A stretch of 9,289 nucleotides of DNA from NCBI GenBank assembly GCA_030832235.1, contig JAURJO010000264.1, forward strand, positions 1 to 9,289. The letters run 5' to 3'. Every line of letters begins with the position of its first letter. The first letter of the stretch is position 1. Both the position numbers and the translations under genes were made by a program. Under the pieces are notes generated by a model. That model was not told the origin of the DNA. It saw only the letters and a list, made by a program, of their open reading frames with translations, and ran no database searches. This DNA comes from Verrucomicrobiota bacterium. Lineage in GTDB: Bacteria > Verrucomicrobiota > Verrucomicrobiia > Opitutales > Opitutaceae. Shown here piece after piece: positions 1 through 6,624 of this stretch.

Positions 1-203
1 GGATCGCTGCGCAGCCGCTGCAAAAAGCGGTCTTGGTCAGCGAGGCGTGCCTTGGCGGCGTCCAACTCCCGTTGGAGCACCGCCTGCCGGTCCCGCAACG
101 CCGCCAACTCGGCGCGCGCCTCGAGGAACAGCATGCCTCCGCCGGCGCCGAACAGCGCCAGCAGCACGGCATAAACGACAACCATGACCCGGCGGGAACT
201 CAC
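1..203 (-). CDS. FtsB/DivIC-like septum formation initiator protein (3' end outside window)
   Basis: This gene is partial: it reads leftwards and leaves the window at base 1 after 67 codons. The probable start is GTG at 201-203; an ATG at 183-185, six codons later, is the alternative. An in-frame TAA lies further upstream, and no clear Shine-Dalgarno site is visible for either start. The product has a short basic N-terminus (SSRR), one membrane segment at about residues 6-26 (VMVVVYAVLLALFGAGGGML) and then a charged heptad-like helix (ARAELAALRDRQAVLQREL, continuing to LQRLRSD) that looks like a coiled coil. That short bitopic architecture is typical of the FtsB/DivIC family, small division proteins that bridge early and late divisome components (with FtsL and FtsQ in model bacteria). 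The conserved C-terminal part is not in the window, so the family call rests on architecture and the coiled-coil pattern. It is transcribed divergently from the ExeA-like ATPase gene. Confidence 0.72.
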   Translation of the reverse strand, partial: MSSRRVMVVVYAVLLALFGAGGGMLFLEARAELAALRDRQAVLQRELDAAKARLADQDRFLQRLRSD

Positions 204-252
204 GCAATGGCGCAGATGAACGAGGCGCCAGCAGGCGAGTAAAGGACAAATC

Positions 253-289
253 CGTCGCGGCAAAACTCCGCGCGTCGCGGCGGTGTTTT
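253..289. repeat. Direct repeat and imperfect hairpin in the divergent ftsB-like/gspA-like intergenic region
   Basis: CGTCGCGG occurs at 253-260 and again at 273-280, exactly 20 bases apart, about two helical turns. Overlapping the second copy, AAAAC (262-266) pairs with GTTTT (285-289) and CCGC (268-271) pairs with GCGG (280-283), giving a 5+4 bp stem interrupted by one T-T mismatch. It lies between two divergent genes, where a regulator site or paired promoters would be expected. I found no convincing -35/-10 pair, so an operator role is only inferred and chance is possible in such G+C-rich DNA. Confidence 0.3.
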
Positions 290-334
290 AGCGTGCGTTC
301 ACCGAAACCGCCGACCACGTTTCCCCCGCCGATC

Positions 335-1150
335 ATGTATCAGGGTTTTTTCGGGCTCCGGGAGATGCCGTTCAACATCACGCCCGACCCGCGCTTCCTC
401 TACCTCAGCCCGACCCACCAGGAGGCGCTGCGGCACCTGCGCTACGGTGTCGCCGAGAAGAAGGGCTTCATTGTCCTCGTCGGTGAGGTCGGCTGCGGGA
501 AGACGACCCTTTGCCGGCAATTCCTCAACGAGCTCGACCCCGCCCGCTTCGACACCGCTCTCATTCTCAACCCGCGCGTCACCGAGACGCAGATGCTGAA
601 GGCGATCCTCACTGAGCTCGGCGAGGACAGCCTTGCCCGCAACCACGCCGACCTGGTCGCGCAAGTGAACCGCGTCCTGCTGGAGCGCATCGGGCAAGGC
701 CGCGACATCGTGCTCATCATCGACGAGGCCCAGAACCTGAAGGTCGACGTGCTCGAGGAGGTCCGGCTCCTTTCCAATCTCGAGACCGACCGGCAGAAAC
801 TCCTGCAGATCGTGCTCATGGGCCAACCCGAGTTGAAGGAGATCCTGGCCCGAAGGGAACTTCGGCAACTGCGGCAACGCATCCTCGTCCATTGCGAGCT
901 GCAGCCGCTGTCCGAGACCGACACCTCCCACTACATCCAACACCGGCTGACGCTCGCCGGCGCAAACGGCCGGCCGACCTTCACGCGCTGGGCGCTCCGC
1001 TCCATCCACCGCCAGAGTGGCGGCGTGCCGCGGGTGGTGAACACGCTCTGCGACCGGGCCCTGCTCTCCGCGTTTGTGCGCGAATCAACCGAGGTCTCCT
1101 TTTGGGACGTGCGTCGCGCGCTGCGCGATCTCGCCAATCTCGCCCCCTGA
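335..1150 (+). CDS. ExeA/GspA-family AAA ATPase (general secretion pathway protein A-like)
   Basis: A 271-residue P-loop ATPase. The start at ATG 335 is chosen because the N-terminus MYQGFFGLREMPFNITPDPR is the family's characteristic opening; a GTG 14 codons upstream (293) would only add a Pro-rich stretch. Visible motifs: Walker A GEVGCGKT at residues 50-57; Walker B IVLIIDEAQ at 125-133; the strand LMGQPEL at 161-167, common after Walker B in this family; LRQLRQRI near 176-183; and a sensor-2-like GGVPRVVN at 229-236. ExeA/GspA proteins are ATPases that work with GspB in remodelling or binding peptidoglycan so that the type II secretin can assemble. Related short forms (MshM, and the ATPase of PEP-CTERM/exosortase loci) serve pili or polysaccharide export. 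Aeromonas ExeA is about twice as long and carries a peptidoglycan-binding C-terminus; this protein stops after the AAA module. The following gene, a GspB-like protein 13 bases downstream, supports a secretion or pilus role, but no secretin or pseudopilin genes are in view. Confidence 0.88.
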   Translation: MYQGFFGLREMPFNITPDPRFLYLSPTHQEALRHLRYGVAEKKGFIVLVGEVGCGKTTLCRQFLNELDPARFDTALILNPRVTETQMLKAILTELGEDSLARNHADLVAQVNRVLLERIGQGRDIVLIIDEAQNLKVDVLEEVRLLSNLETDRQKLLQIVLMGQPELKEILARRELRQLRQRILVHCELQPLSETDTSHYIQHRLTLAGANGRPTFTRWALRSIHRQSGGVPRVVNTLCDRALLSAFVRESTEVSFWDVRRALRDLANLAP

Positions 1151-1163
1151 CCGCAGCCGCGCC

Positions 1164-1988
1164 ATGAGCCTCATCAATGAAGCCCTGAAAAAGGCCGAGC
1201 AGGCCCGCGCCGGTGGACTCACCGAGGCTCCGGCCTCTCCCGCCGTTCCCGCGATCACCAAACGCGGCCGCGCGATTGGCACGCGCACACTCGCTTTGCT
1301 TGGTGTGTTCGTCGTGCTGCTCGTGGTGGGCGGAACCACCTCCTTATTCCTGCGTTCCGATCCGGACCCGGTGAGCGCGCCGCGCCCGGAAGGCGTCGTG
1401 AAGGCCAAGGCCGTTCCGGCGGCTAAACCGGCGCCAGCCCAAACTTCCGAGACAAACTCGACGACGCCGACCACCTCTCCACGCGAAAACGCGGCTTCAT
1501 CGACTGCCACCACGGCGCCCGTCGGCTCGATGCCCGCCCCCGGGATCACCGATCATACCGCGGCACCGAGCGCACCGACCGCACCAAATGTGCTGCCGCC
1601 GACCGCCGCCCCAGCTCGGTCGGCGCCGCCGCCGTCGCCATCGTCAGCTGCGCCGGCAAGCGCCGCTCCCGCAATCGCCCCTTCCACGACCGTAGTTGTT
1701 TCCACGCCGCCCCCGGCACCGCCGATCGCGTCTGCCTCCCCCACGGTCGCGGTGCCTCCTGCCAACCCCATGCCGCGCCCCGACGAAAAGATCGCCGAAT
1801 ACCTCGATCGCCTGCGGATCCTTGGCGTGCGTTCGCCCGGCCCCGAGGCCCGCGTGCTGATCGGCGAACGCGTTTACCGTATCAACGACATTGTGGACCG
1901 CACGCACGGCCTCCGCCTGCAATCCGTCGAGCCCGGCAGGATCACCTTCGTCGACCCCTCCGGCGCGAGCTACACAAAGAATTACTGA
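1164..1988 (+). CDS. GspB-like (T2SS protein B family) bitopic membrane protein
   Basis: A 274-residue protein starting at ATG 1164. That start gives the family's hallmark N-terminus MSLINEALKKAEQAR; a longer reading from 1074 overlaps the ATPase gene and is rejected. Order of parts: a cytoplasmic amphipathic helix (1-15), a basic patch (KRGRAIGTR, 33-41), one membrane helix (about 42-63, LALLGVFVVLLVVGGTTSLF), a low-complexity Ala/Pro/Ser/Thr linker (about 67-205), and a small C-terminal domain (206-274). The latter, with DRLRILGVRSPG, EARVLIGERVYRINDIV and LRLQSVEPGRITF, fits the periplasmic GspB/T2SSB domain, which resembles the PilP/GspC homology fold. The long linker is the right kind of segment to span periplasm or peptidoglycan. 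The gene follows the ATPase by 13 bases and is almost certainly co-transcribed, mirroring exeA-exeB. No Shine-Dalgarno site is visible, so translational coupling is possible. The pair could equally serve a type IV pilus-like system. Confidence 0.82.
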   Translation: MSLINEALKKAEQARAGGLTEAPASPAVPAITKRGRAIGTRTLALLGVFVVLLVVGGTTSLFLRSDPDPVSAPRPEGVVKAKAVPAAKPAPAQTSETNSTTPTTSPRENAASSTATTAPVGSMPAPGITDHTAAPSAPTAPNVLPPTAAPARSAPPPSPSSAAPASAAPAIAPSTTVVVSTPPPAPPIASASPTVAVPPANPMPRPDEKIAEYLDRLRILGVRSPGPEARVLIGERVYRINDIVDRTHGLRLQSVEPGRITFVDPSGASYTKNY

Positions 1989-2264
1989 ACGACCGGCGGA
2001 CTGTGCCGGTGACGCTCTCGATCGCGGGTCGAGGTGAGCGCCCGCTCCCCCACGGGATCCTTTCGTCTGGAAATTCCCCGGAGCGGCCCTGCCGCAACGG
2101 GGCATTCCCGCGGCCGTCACCTAGGACGGCTGCGACTAAGCGCGGGAGGAGCAAGCTGACCGACCTCAGAAAACAGCCTGAACACGGAAACTCGACCGCC
2201 GGGGGATGGTGAAAACCCCATCCCGTCGTCCTTCTGTCCAACGCCGCTCAGCTTGAGGACAGGG
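1989..2264. other. Hairpin-rich non-coding gap, function unknown
   Basis: No convincing gene occupies this stretch; the short open frames have no recognisable features. It contains successive inverted repeats: ACCGGC/GCCGGT (1992-1997/2005-2010); CGCTC-TCGA/TCGA-GAGCG (2013-2021/2029-2040, with a 3-base bulge); CCGCTCC/GGAGCGG (2042-2048/2080-2086); TCCCGCG-GCCGTC/GACGGC...CGCGGGA (2106-2118/2125-2147, with a 10-base bulge); GGGATGG/CCATCCC (2203-2209/2218-2224); and a long-range pair CAAGCTGA/TCAGCTTG (2152-2159/2248-2255) that encloses the previous hairpin. The first hairpin could help end gspB transcription but has no T-run after it. I looked for the conserved cores of RNase P RNA, tmRNA, SRP RNA and the cobalamin riboswitch and did not find them. 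It may be a structured RNA, or simply G+C-rich spacer. Confidence 0.45.
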
Positions 2265-2329
2265 AAAAACAACGAGCGGGCCGGGGTGCGCAGGCACGGC
2301 CTCTCCCTCCTGCGCACGCCCGAACGCTC
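2265..2329 (-). terminator. Probable intrinsic terminator of the DUF2911 gene
   Basis: Reading on the minus strand straight from the stop codon, GAGCG (2325-2329) can pair with CGCTC (2274-2278) around an inner perfect 9-bp stem, GTGCGCAGG (2309-2317 on the plus coordinates) with CCTGCGCAC (2286-2294). The stem base is followed within a few bases by TTGTTTTT (2265-2272). A strong G+C-rich stem plus T-run right after a stop codon is the expected form of a rho-independent terminator. Internal bulges (TTCGGGC on one side and CCCGGCC on the other) keep this below certainty. Confidence 0.62.
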
Positions 2330-2954
2330 ACTTCTTCAGCGTCAAAGGCAGCGAGAACTGGGTCTTCTCCCACTTGATACGAATGAAGCCGCTCATGGGC
2401 TTCTGGGGGTTGTTCTCGACCGAAATCGTCAGTTGGTCGACGGCCTTGTCCAATGACTCCCGGGTGAGCGCGACGCGGGCCTGGTCAGCCGATTCGTCGA
2501 CGGGCACGCCCCACTTTCCGATGGCCTTGCTGAACGCGAGCTTCGATCCCTCACCCTCCTGCGGGATGATGTAGAGCGTGTAGGCGCCGGCCGGGATGGT
2601 CACGCCGCCGGTCTCGATCGGGTGCTGGAGGATGATGCTGGTCGCCTCGTCGGCGCCGAGGCGGTCGGCTTTGCCCCACGGAACGAGACCACCCCAGATC
2701 TTGCGTGCCTCGCCGCCTTTGCGCGGATGCACCGCAAAGGGCCGGCCGTAGGAGATCGTGATCATGCTACCCTCGCGACGGTTGGGACCAATCACGCCGC
2801 TGGTGGTGGCGTGAGGGGTGGACCCGCCGGTGCCGGCGCCGGGGAGTGGCGGGGGCGGCGGCGCTTTCTTGGCGGGAGCGCTCTCGGCGGCGAACGCGAT
2901 CGCGGTGGCGGCGACGAGCGCCGCGGGCGTGAGGAGACGGAGGAAACGATTCAT
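2328..2954 (-). CDS. Exported DUF2911-family protein
   Basis: A 208-residue protein. ATG 2952-2954 is chosen because it begins a clean signal peptide (MNRFLRLLTPAALVAATAIA, with a likely cleavage around FAA-ES at 21-25); an upstream in-frame start would only add a basic, Arg-rich extension before it. A Pro-rich linker (31-40) follows. The domain shows the DUF2911 pattern: ITISYGRPF (65-73), RKIWGGLVPWG (84-94), LGADEATSIIL (99-109), VTIPAGAYTLYIIP (118-131) and KWGVPVD (147-153). In most relatives I know of, the segment after LVP-G reads close to WRTGANEAT; here it is ADRLGADEAT. There is no lipobox, so it is predicted periplasmic or secreted. The biochemical function of the family is not established. 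It lies 88 bases downstream of, and on the same strand as, the DUF4139 gene, so co-transcription is plausible, and a good terminator follows it. The family assignment is secure; the role is unknown. Confidence 0.85.
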   Translation of the reverse strand: MNRFLRLLTPAALVAATAIAFAAESAPAKKAPPPPPLPGAGTGGSTPHATTSGVIGPNRREGSMITISYGRPFAVHPRKGGEARKIWGGLVPWGKADRLGADEATSIILQHPIETGGVTIPAGAYTLYIIPQEGEGSKLAFSKAIGKWGVPVDESADQARVALTRESLDKAVDQLTISVENNPQKPMSGFIRIKWEKTQFSLPLTLKK

Positions 2955-2993
2955 GGGATTTGTGTTTGGGTAACGGGAGACCCGCAGCCCAGC

Positions 2994-3036
2994 ACGGCGC
3001 GCCGTCGGGCGGCGAGCCATTTTCCAAAAACGCTCG
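2994..3036. repeat. Palindrome and weak hairpin in the DUF4139-DUF2911 spacer
   Basis: The 88-base spacer holds a perfect 12-base palindrome, ACGGCGCGCCGT (2994-3005), and, just past the DUF4139 stop codon on the minus strand, a weak stem CGAGC/GCTCG (3013-3017/3032-3036). Neither is followed by a T-run, so neither looks like a terminator. They could be regulatory or chance features of G+C-rich DNA. Confidence 0.25.
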
Positions 3037-3042
3037 GCAACC

Positions 3043-4470
3043 TCAGCGCCACTCGTACCGCACCCGGTAGGTCACGACCTGCTCCGAATCGGCCGGTACC
3101 GGCACCTCGAACTCGATCGTCTGCGCGTCCTTTTTGACGAAGTCCCGCGACTTGGCCGTGATGCTCCAATTGCTCCAGCGGTAGAGGTGCTCCACGACAC
3201 GCACCGTCACCGGCTCGGTCTTGCGATTGCGGAGGCGGATCTCGAAGTCCTCTTCGGCGAAGTCCTGACGGTTGCTGCCGTTGAAGTTAACACGCACGCG
3301 TTCGCCGACCACATCGAACGCGTCGCCGGTCTTCACGCGGATGAGTTCGTTGCGCGGGGTGTGGTCGAGTTCGTTCTCGCCGGTGAACTCGATGCGGCCG
3401 TCGGCGTCGTCGCGCCGGTAGAACCGCAGCTTGCCCTTCGGCAGGGGCAGTCCGAGGCGGTTCGCCTCGCTGTTCTTGAACTCGCGCATCACGGCGACCT
3501 TCCGGTTGCCCTGGGCGCCGTAGCCGGGGTCACGGTTCATCGCGCCGCCGAAACGGCCCCATTGGCCCGCGCCGTCGTAGACGTAGATGACCGGCGCCCG
3601 CACACCGGTCGCTCGCATGAACTCAACCTGCTTGGTCTCTCGGTCCCGCAGCGTCACCGGCCGGGGAAGCGTGTAGAGGTGGAACTCGTCGAAGGCCTTT
3701 TCCGTCACGGCCTCGTCGGCCGCCATCGCCTGCATCACCATGCCGCGCGCGCGCATGGCTACCGGACGCTGCGGTTGCACGCGGTTCACGTCGCCGGCCA
3801 TGAGTTTCACCGCCGCGTTTTCGAACGCTTTGCCGCTCTCGTTGGAAACCGAGATCCAACCCACGATGTCGAGCGTGTCACCCTTCTCCGGCGCCACGAG
3901 ATTGTAGGCGGCCTGCCACGAGAGCCCGCCGGTGACGTAGCCGAGCTCGGCCTCCACCTTGGCCGCCTGGGGCGCGGCCAGCCGCCACGACAGCGTCGGG
4001 CGCAAAATCGCGTCATCGGTCAAAGCCGGGAACAATGGTTCGCCCGGCAGCGAGAAACGCAGACGTCCGTCGACCTCGACGATGGGCGCGGCGGGCTGGC
4101 CGCCGGGATTGTGTCCGCTGCGGACGACTCGCCCGCGGACGCGGAACTCCTTGGCGTTCTGGTCGCGCACGAGGAACTCCAGCTCCTTGCCCTCATTCAG
4201 GGAGAGCAGCAGCGACTGCGACATGACATCCGCCCGGTAGGACTGCTCCAGGATGCGCACCGGCACGCGGCCGGCGGGATCGCGGAGCACGACCGAGTCG
4301 GGCTCGAGCTGGCCGGTGACGCCGCTGAACGCAAAGGCGGTTTCGCCCGCACGGAGGTCGAGCGGGACTCGCTCGCGGACGACGGCGAAACCCTGGTTGT
4401 ACACGGTGAGCGCGGGCTGGGCGGAGGCGGCAACCGCGAGAGCGAGGGCCGCGGGCAGAGCGAATCTCAT
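3043..4470 (-). CDS. Exported DUF4139 domain-containing protein
   Basis: A 475-residue protein. ATG 4468-4470 is chosen because it starts directly with a signal peptide (MRFALPAALALAVAASA, likely cut before QPA at 18); two in-frame ATGs 4 and 9 codons upstream would only prefix polar residues. After cleavage the protein begins with ALTVYNQGFAVVRE, the usual opening of this family. Family landmarks: YVTGGLSWQAAYNLV (178-192), N-SGKAFENAAVKLMAGDVN (210-229), KQVEFMRA (280-287), FKNSEANRLGLPLPKGKLRF (331-350), the YRRDDADGRIEFTGE stretch (351-365) and a C-terminal VTYRVRYEW (466-474). Most of the chain looks like beta-sandwich segments. DUF4139 proteins are generally exported; their biochemical role is not established, although some relatives are described as mucoidy inhibitor A-like. 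The N-terminal DUF4140 partner domain with a coiled coil seen in longer relatives is not evident here. It is first in a possible two-gene minus-strand unit with DUF2911 and divergent from the helicase gene. Confidence 0.86.
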   Translation of the reverse strand: MRFALPAALALAVAASAQPALTVYNQGFAVVRERVPLDLRAGETAFAFSGVTGQLEPDSVVLRDPAGRVPVRILEQSYRADVMSQSLLLSLNEGKELEFLVRDQNAKEFRVRGRVVRSGHNPGGQPAAPIVEVDGRLRFSLPGEPLFPALTDDAILRPTLSWRLAAPQAAKVEAELGYVTGGLSWQAAYNLVAPEKGDTLDIVGWISVSNESGKAFENAAVKLMAGDVNRVQPQRPVAMRARGMVMQAMAADEAVTEKAFDEFHLYTLPRPVTLRDRETKQVEFMRATGVRAPVIYVYDGAGQWGRFGGAMNRDPGYGAQGNRKVAVMREFKNSEANRLGLPLPKGKLRFYRRDDADGRIEFTGENELDHTPRNELIRVKTGDAFDVVGERVRVNFNGSNRQDFAEEDFEIRLRNRKTEPVTVRVVEHLYRWSNWSITAKSRDFVKKDAQTIEFEVPVPADSEQVVTYRVRYEWR

Positions 4471-4596
4471 GGACGGGATCATGCGGGTATCGGACACGCA
4501 GACCAGCCGCGAGTTCGCCCGGAGAACGCCCGAATCGCCGCGGACCGCGAAACCCCTTGCGCCCGTGTTCGCTTTTTGCGGCCTTCGTGGCCCCTT

Positions 4597-4601
4597 GGGA
4601 G
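4597..4601 (+). promoter_or_regulatory. Ribosome binding site of the helicase gene
   Basis: GGGAG (4597-4601) sits 5 bases before ATG 4607. It is the clearest Shine-Dalgarno sequence in the window and decides the helicase start over the long upstream in-frame extension, which overlaps the divergent DUF4139 gene. I see no convincing promoter hexamers in the 136-base divergent spacer 4471-4606. Confidence 0.65.
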
Positions 4602-4606
4602 ACGCG

Positions 4607-6610
4607 ATGGAATTTCCGCCCGATCACCGACCGCCCGCACCGGCCATACCGCCGATCGACTTCCGTGCGGAACTGAACGACGAGCAGTTTGCGGCAGTGA
4701 CGGCGGAACCGGGTCCGCTGCTGGTGCTGGCGGGCGCGGGCTCGGGCAAGACCCGCACCCTCACCTACCGCGTGGCGTACCTGCTTTCGCAAGGCGTGCG
4801 GCCGAGCGAGATTCTACTGCTCACCTTCACCAACAAGGCGGCGAAGGAGATGCTGCACCGCGTGCACGAACTCACCGGAGTCGAACCGGCGCGTTTCTGG
4901 GGCGGCACGTTCCACAGCATCGGCCACCGCTCCCTGCGGACGCACGGCGAGACGATCGGGCTGCCGCGCACCTTCACAATCCTCGACGCCGAGGAGGCCG
5001 AAGGCGTGCTGCGGGACGCGGTGGACGAGACCGATCGCGGCTTCTTCAAGGACAAGACGCACCCGAAGCCCGGGCCCCTGCACGCGATCCTGTCGATGGC
5101 GCGCAACACCCAGTTGCCGCTGGCCGAGACCGTCTCGCGTTTCTTCCCGCAACACGAGGGCGTGATCGACCGCCTGCCGGCGTTCGCGCGCAAGTACGCG
5201 GAGCGCAAGCGGAGCGACAACGTGCTCGATTACGACGACTTGCTGGAGCACTGGTTGGATCTCCTGCGCCGCTCGCCGGAGACGGCGGAGTATTTCGCGC
5301 ACCGATTCCGCCACGTGCTCGTCGACGAATACCAGGACACCAACGTGGTGCAGTCGCAGATCGTCGACCTGATCGGATCGCACCACCGCGTCATGGCGGT
5401 CGGCGATGACGCCCAGTGCATCTACACCTGGCGCGGCGCCAACGTGGAGAACATCCTCACGTTCCCCGACCGCCATCCGGGCACGGTGATCCACCGCATC
5501 GAGACCAATTACCGTTCGACGCCGCAGATCCTCGCGCTGGCCAACGGCGTGCTGCTCGCCCAGCCCCGCGGCCGGGCGTTCGAGAAGGAGCTGCGTCCAC
5601 ACCGGGCGAACTCGGAAAAGCCCTACTACGTGCAGGCGATGGACGGCCGCGAGCAGGCCCAGTTCATCGTGCAACGCGTGCGCGGCCTGCTCGATGAAGG
5701 CTGCTCGCTGAGCGACATCGCGATCCTCTACCGCGCGCATTTCCAAGCCCTCGACATCCAGCTGGAACTCTCGCGCCTGCAGATCCCCTACCAGATCACG
5801 AGCGGCGTGCGGTTCTTTGAGCAGGCCCACGTGCGTGACCTCGTGGCGATGCTAAGGTTCGTCTACAACCCCTCGGACGCCGCGGCGTGGAACCGCATCG
5901 CCGTGCTGCTACCGAAGGTCGGCGACAAAAACGCCCAGAAGCTTCACTCCGCCGCCCGCGACCACGCCCGCCTCCTTCAACAGGACTTCATCGACGCGCT
6001 CGCGACCGACGACGTGGCGTCGCGCGTACCCAAGGAAGCCAAGGAGGAGTGGCCGAAATTCACCGCCTCCCTCTCTCAGGTGCGCGAAATGATGCGCACG
6101 ATGAAGCCGCACAACGCCGTGGAGATAGCGATCGACGGCTGGTACGGCGACTACCTCAAGGGCGCCTACGCGAACTACGTTTCACGCCTCGACGATCTGA
6201 AGTCTCTCATCGGCTTCGCCGCCCGCTTCGAGGAGATGCAGGAACTGCTCGCCCAGATCATGCTGCTCAACAGCGAGACCAGCGACCGCTCGGCCGACCC
6301 CGATGCGGATGCACTTCGCCTCACGACGGTCCACCAGGCCAAGGGTCTCGAGTACGCGGCAGTTTTCCTGATCGGGCTCGCCGACGGCAGTTTCCCGCTG
6401 CGCCGCGCAATCGAGGCGGGAGACGTCGAGGAGGAGCGCCGGCTGTTCTACGTCGCGGTAACCCGCGCGCGCGACGAACTCTACCTGTGTTTCCCCAAGG
6501 TGAACACCAAGGGCGGGCCCGCGATGCTGCAGACCCCGAGCCGGTTCCTACTGGAACTGCCGTCCGACCTTTACCAGCCACTGCGCGTGCGGCGCACGAC
6601 GGGTTGGTAG
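4607..6610 (+). CDS. UvrD/PcrA/Rep-family superfamily 1 ATP-dependent DNA helicase
   Basis: A 667-residue SF1A helicase; the ATG 4607 start is supported by a good ribosome binding site. All helicase motifs are present in order: the Q-motif region LNDEQFAAV (23-31); motif I AGAGSGKT (42-49); Ia LLTFTNKAAKEM (71-82); GTFHS (100-104); II LVDEYQDTN (238-246); III VGDDAQCIYTWRGA (265-278); IV ETNYRS (299-304); V TTVHQAKGLEY (573-583); VI EERRLFYVAVTRAR (609-622). It should translocate 3'-to-5' on single-stranded DNA and act in repair or in rescue of stalled replication. UvrD, PcrA and Rep cannot be told apart from sequence alone, so no symbol is given. The protein ends about 45 residues after motif VI, so the C-terminal extension of typical PcrA/UvrD (about 720 residues, with a Tudor-like RNA polymerase-binding fold) appears absent. 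It is monocistronic, converging on glgC with 14 bases between stop codons. Confidence 0.93.
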   Translation: MEFPPDHRPPAPAIPPIDFRAELNDEQFAAVTAEPGPLLVLAGAGSGKTRTLTYRVAYLLSQGVRPSEILLLTFTNKAAKEMLHRVHELTGVEPARFWGGTFHSIGHRSLRTHGETIGLPRTFTILDAEEAEGVLRDAVDETDRGFFKDKTHPKPGPLHAILSMARNTQLPLAETVSRFFPQHEGVIDRLPAFARKYAERKRSDNVLDYDDLLEHWLDLLRRSPETAEYFAHRFRHVLVDEYQDTNVVQSQIVDLIGSHHRVMAVGDDAQCIYTWRGANVENILTFPDRHPGTVIHRIETNYRSTPQILALANGVLLAQPRGRAFEKELRPHRANSEKPYYVQAMDGREQAQFIVQRVRGLLDEGCSLSDIAILYRAHFQALDIQLELSRLQIPYQITSGVRFFEQAHVRDLVAMLRFVYNPSDAAAWNRIAVLLPKVGDKNAQKLHSAARDHARLLQQDFIDALATDDVASRVPKEAKEEWPKFTASLSQVREMMRTMKPHNAVEIAIDGWYGDYLKGAYANYVSRLDDLKSLIGFAARFEEMQELLAQIMLLNSETSDRSADPDADALRLTTVHQAKGLEYAAVFLIGLADGSFPLRRAIEAGDVEEERRLFYVAVTRARDELYLCFPKVNTKGGPAMLQTPSRFLLELPSDLYQPLRVRRTTGW

Positions 6611-6624
6611 CGTAGACGCCGTGG

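Noticed and set aside
37..336. A 99-codon minus-strand open frame starting near 336
   Set aside because: It is in a different frame from the FtsB/DivIC-like gene and covers the divergent spacer. The sequence is Arg/Gly-rich and featureless, whereas the other frame shows a membrane segment and coiled coil.
1074..1163. N-terminal extension of the GspB-like protein by 30 codons
   Set aside because: It is an out-of-frame overlap with the end of the ATPase gene. The conserved family N-terminus begins exactly at ATG 1164.
1374..1760. Apparent repeat array within the GspB-like gene
   Set aside because: The repetitive look comes from a low-complexity Ala/Pro/Ser/Thr linker. I see no fixed repeat unit or period, so it is not a tandem repeat or CRISPR-like array.
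2003..2212. A 69-codon plus-strand open frame in the gap after gspB
   Set aside because: It starts with a GTG inside a hairpin, has no ribosome binding site and no recognisable domain, and uses codons unlike the neighbouring genes. A small protein cannot be fully excluded.
2203..2224. GGGATGG/CCATCCC hairpin as a terminator for gspB
   Set aside because: It lies over 200 bases past the gspB stop, and the following bases (GTCGTCCTTCTGTCC) contain no T-run. It is kept only as part of the structured region.
4253..4606. N-terminal extension of the helicase by 118 codons
   Set aside because: It overlaps the signal-peptide end of the divergent DUF4139 gene and encodes a low-complexity Arg/Ala/Ser sequence. 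ATG 4607 has a good ribosome binding site and gives the family's normal N-terminus.
3187..5409. A 740-codon open frame on the plus strand
   Set aside because: It runs antisense through the DUF4139 gene and then out of frame through the helicase gene. Its composition is Arg/His/Gly-rich with no recognisable motifs, while both overlapped genes have clear family signatures. It is a shadow frame of G+C-rich coding DNA.
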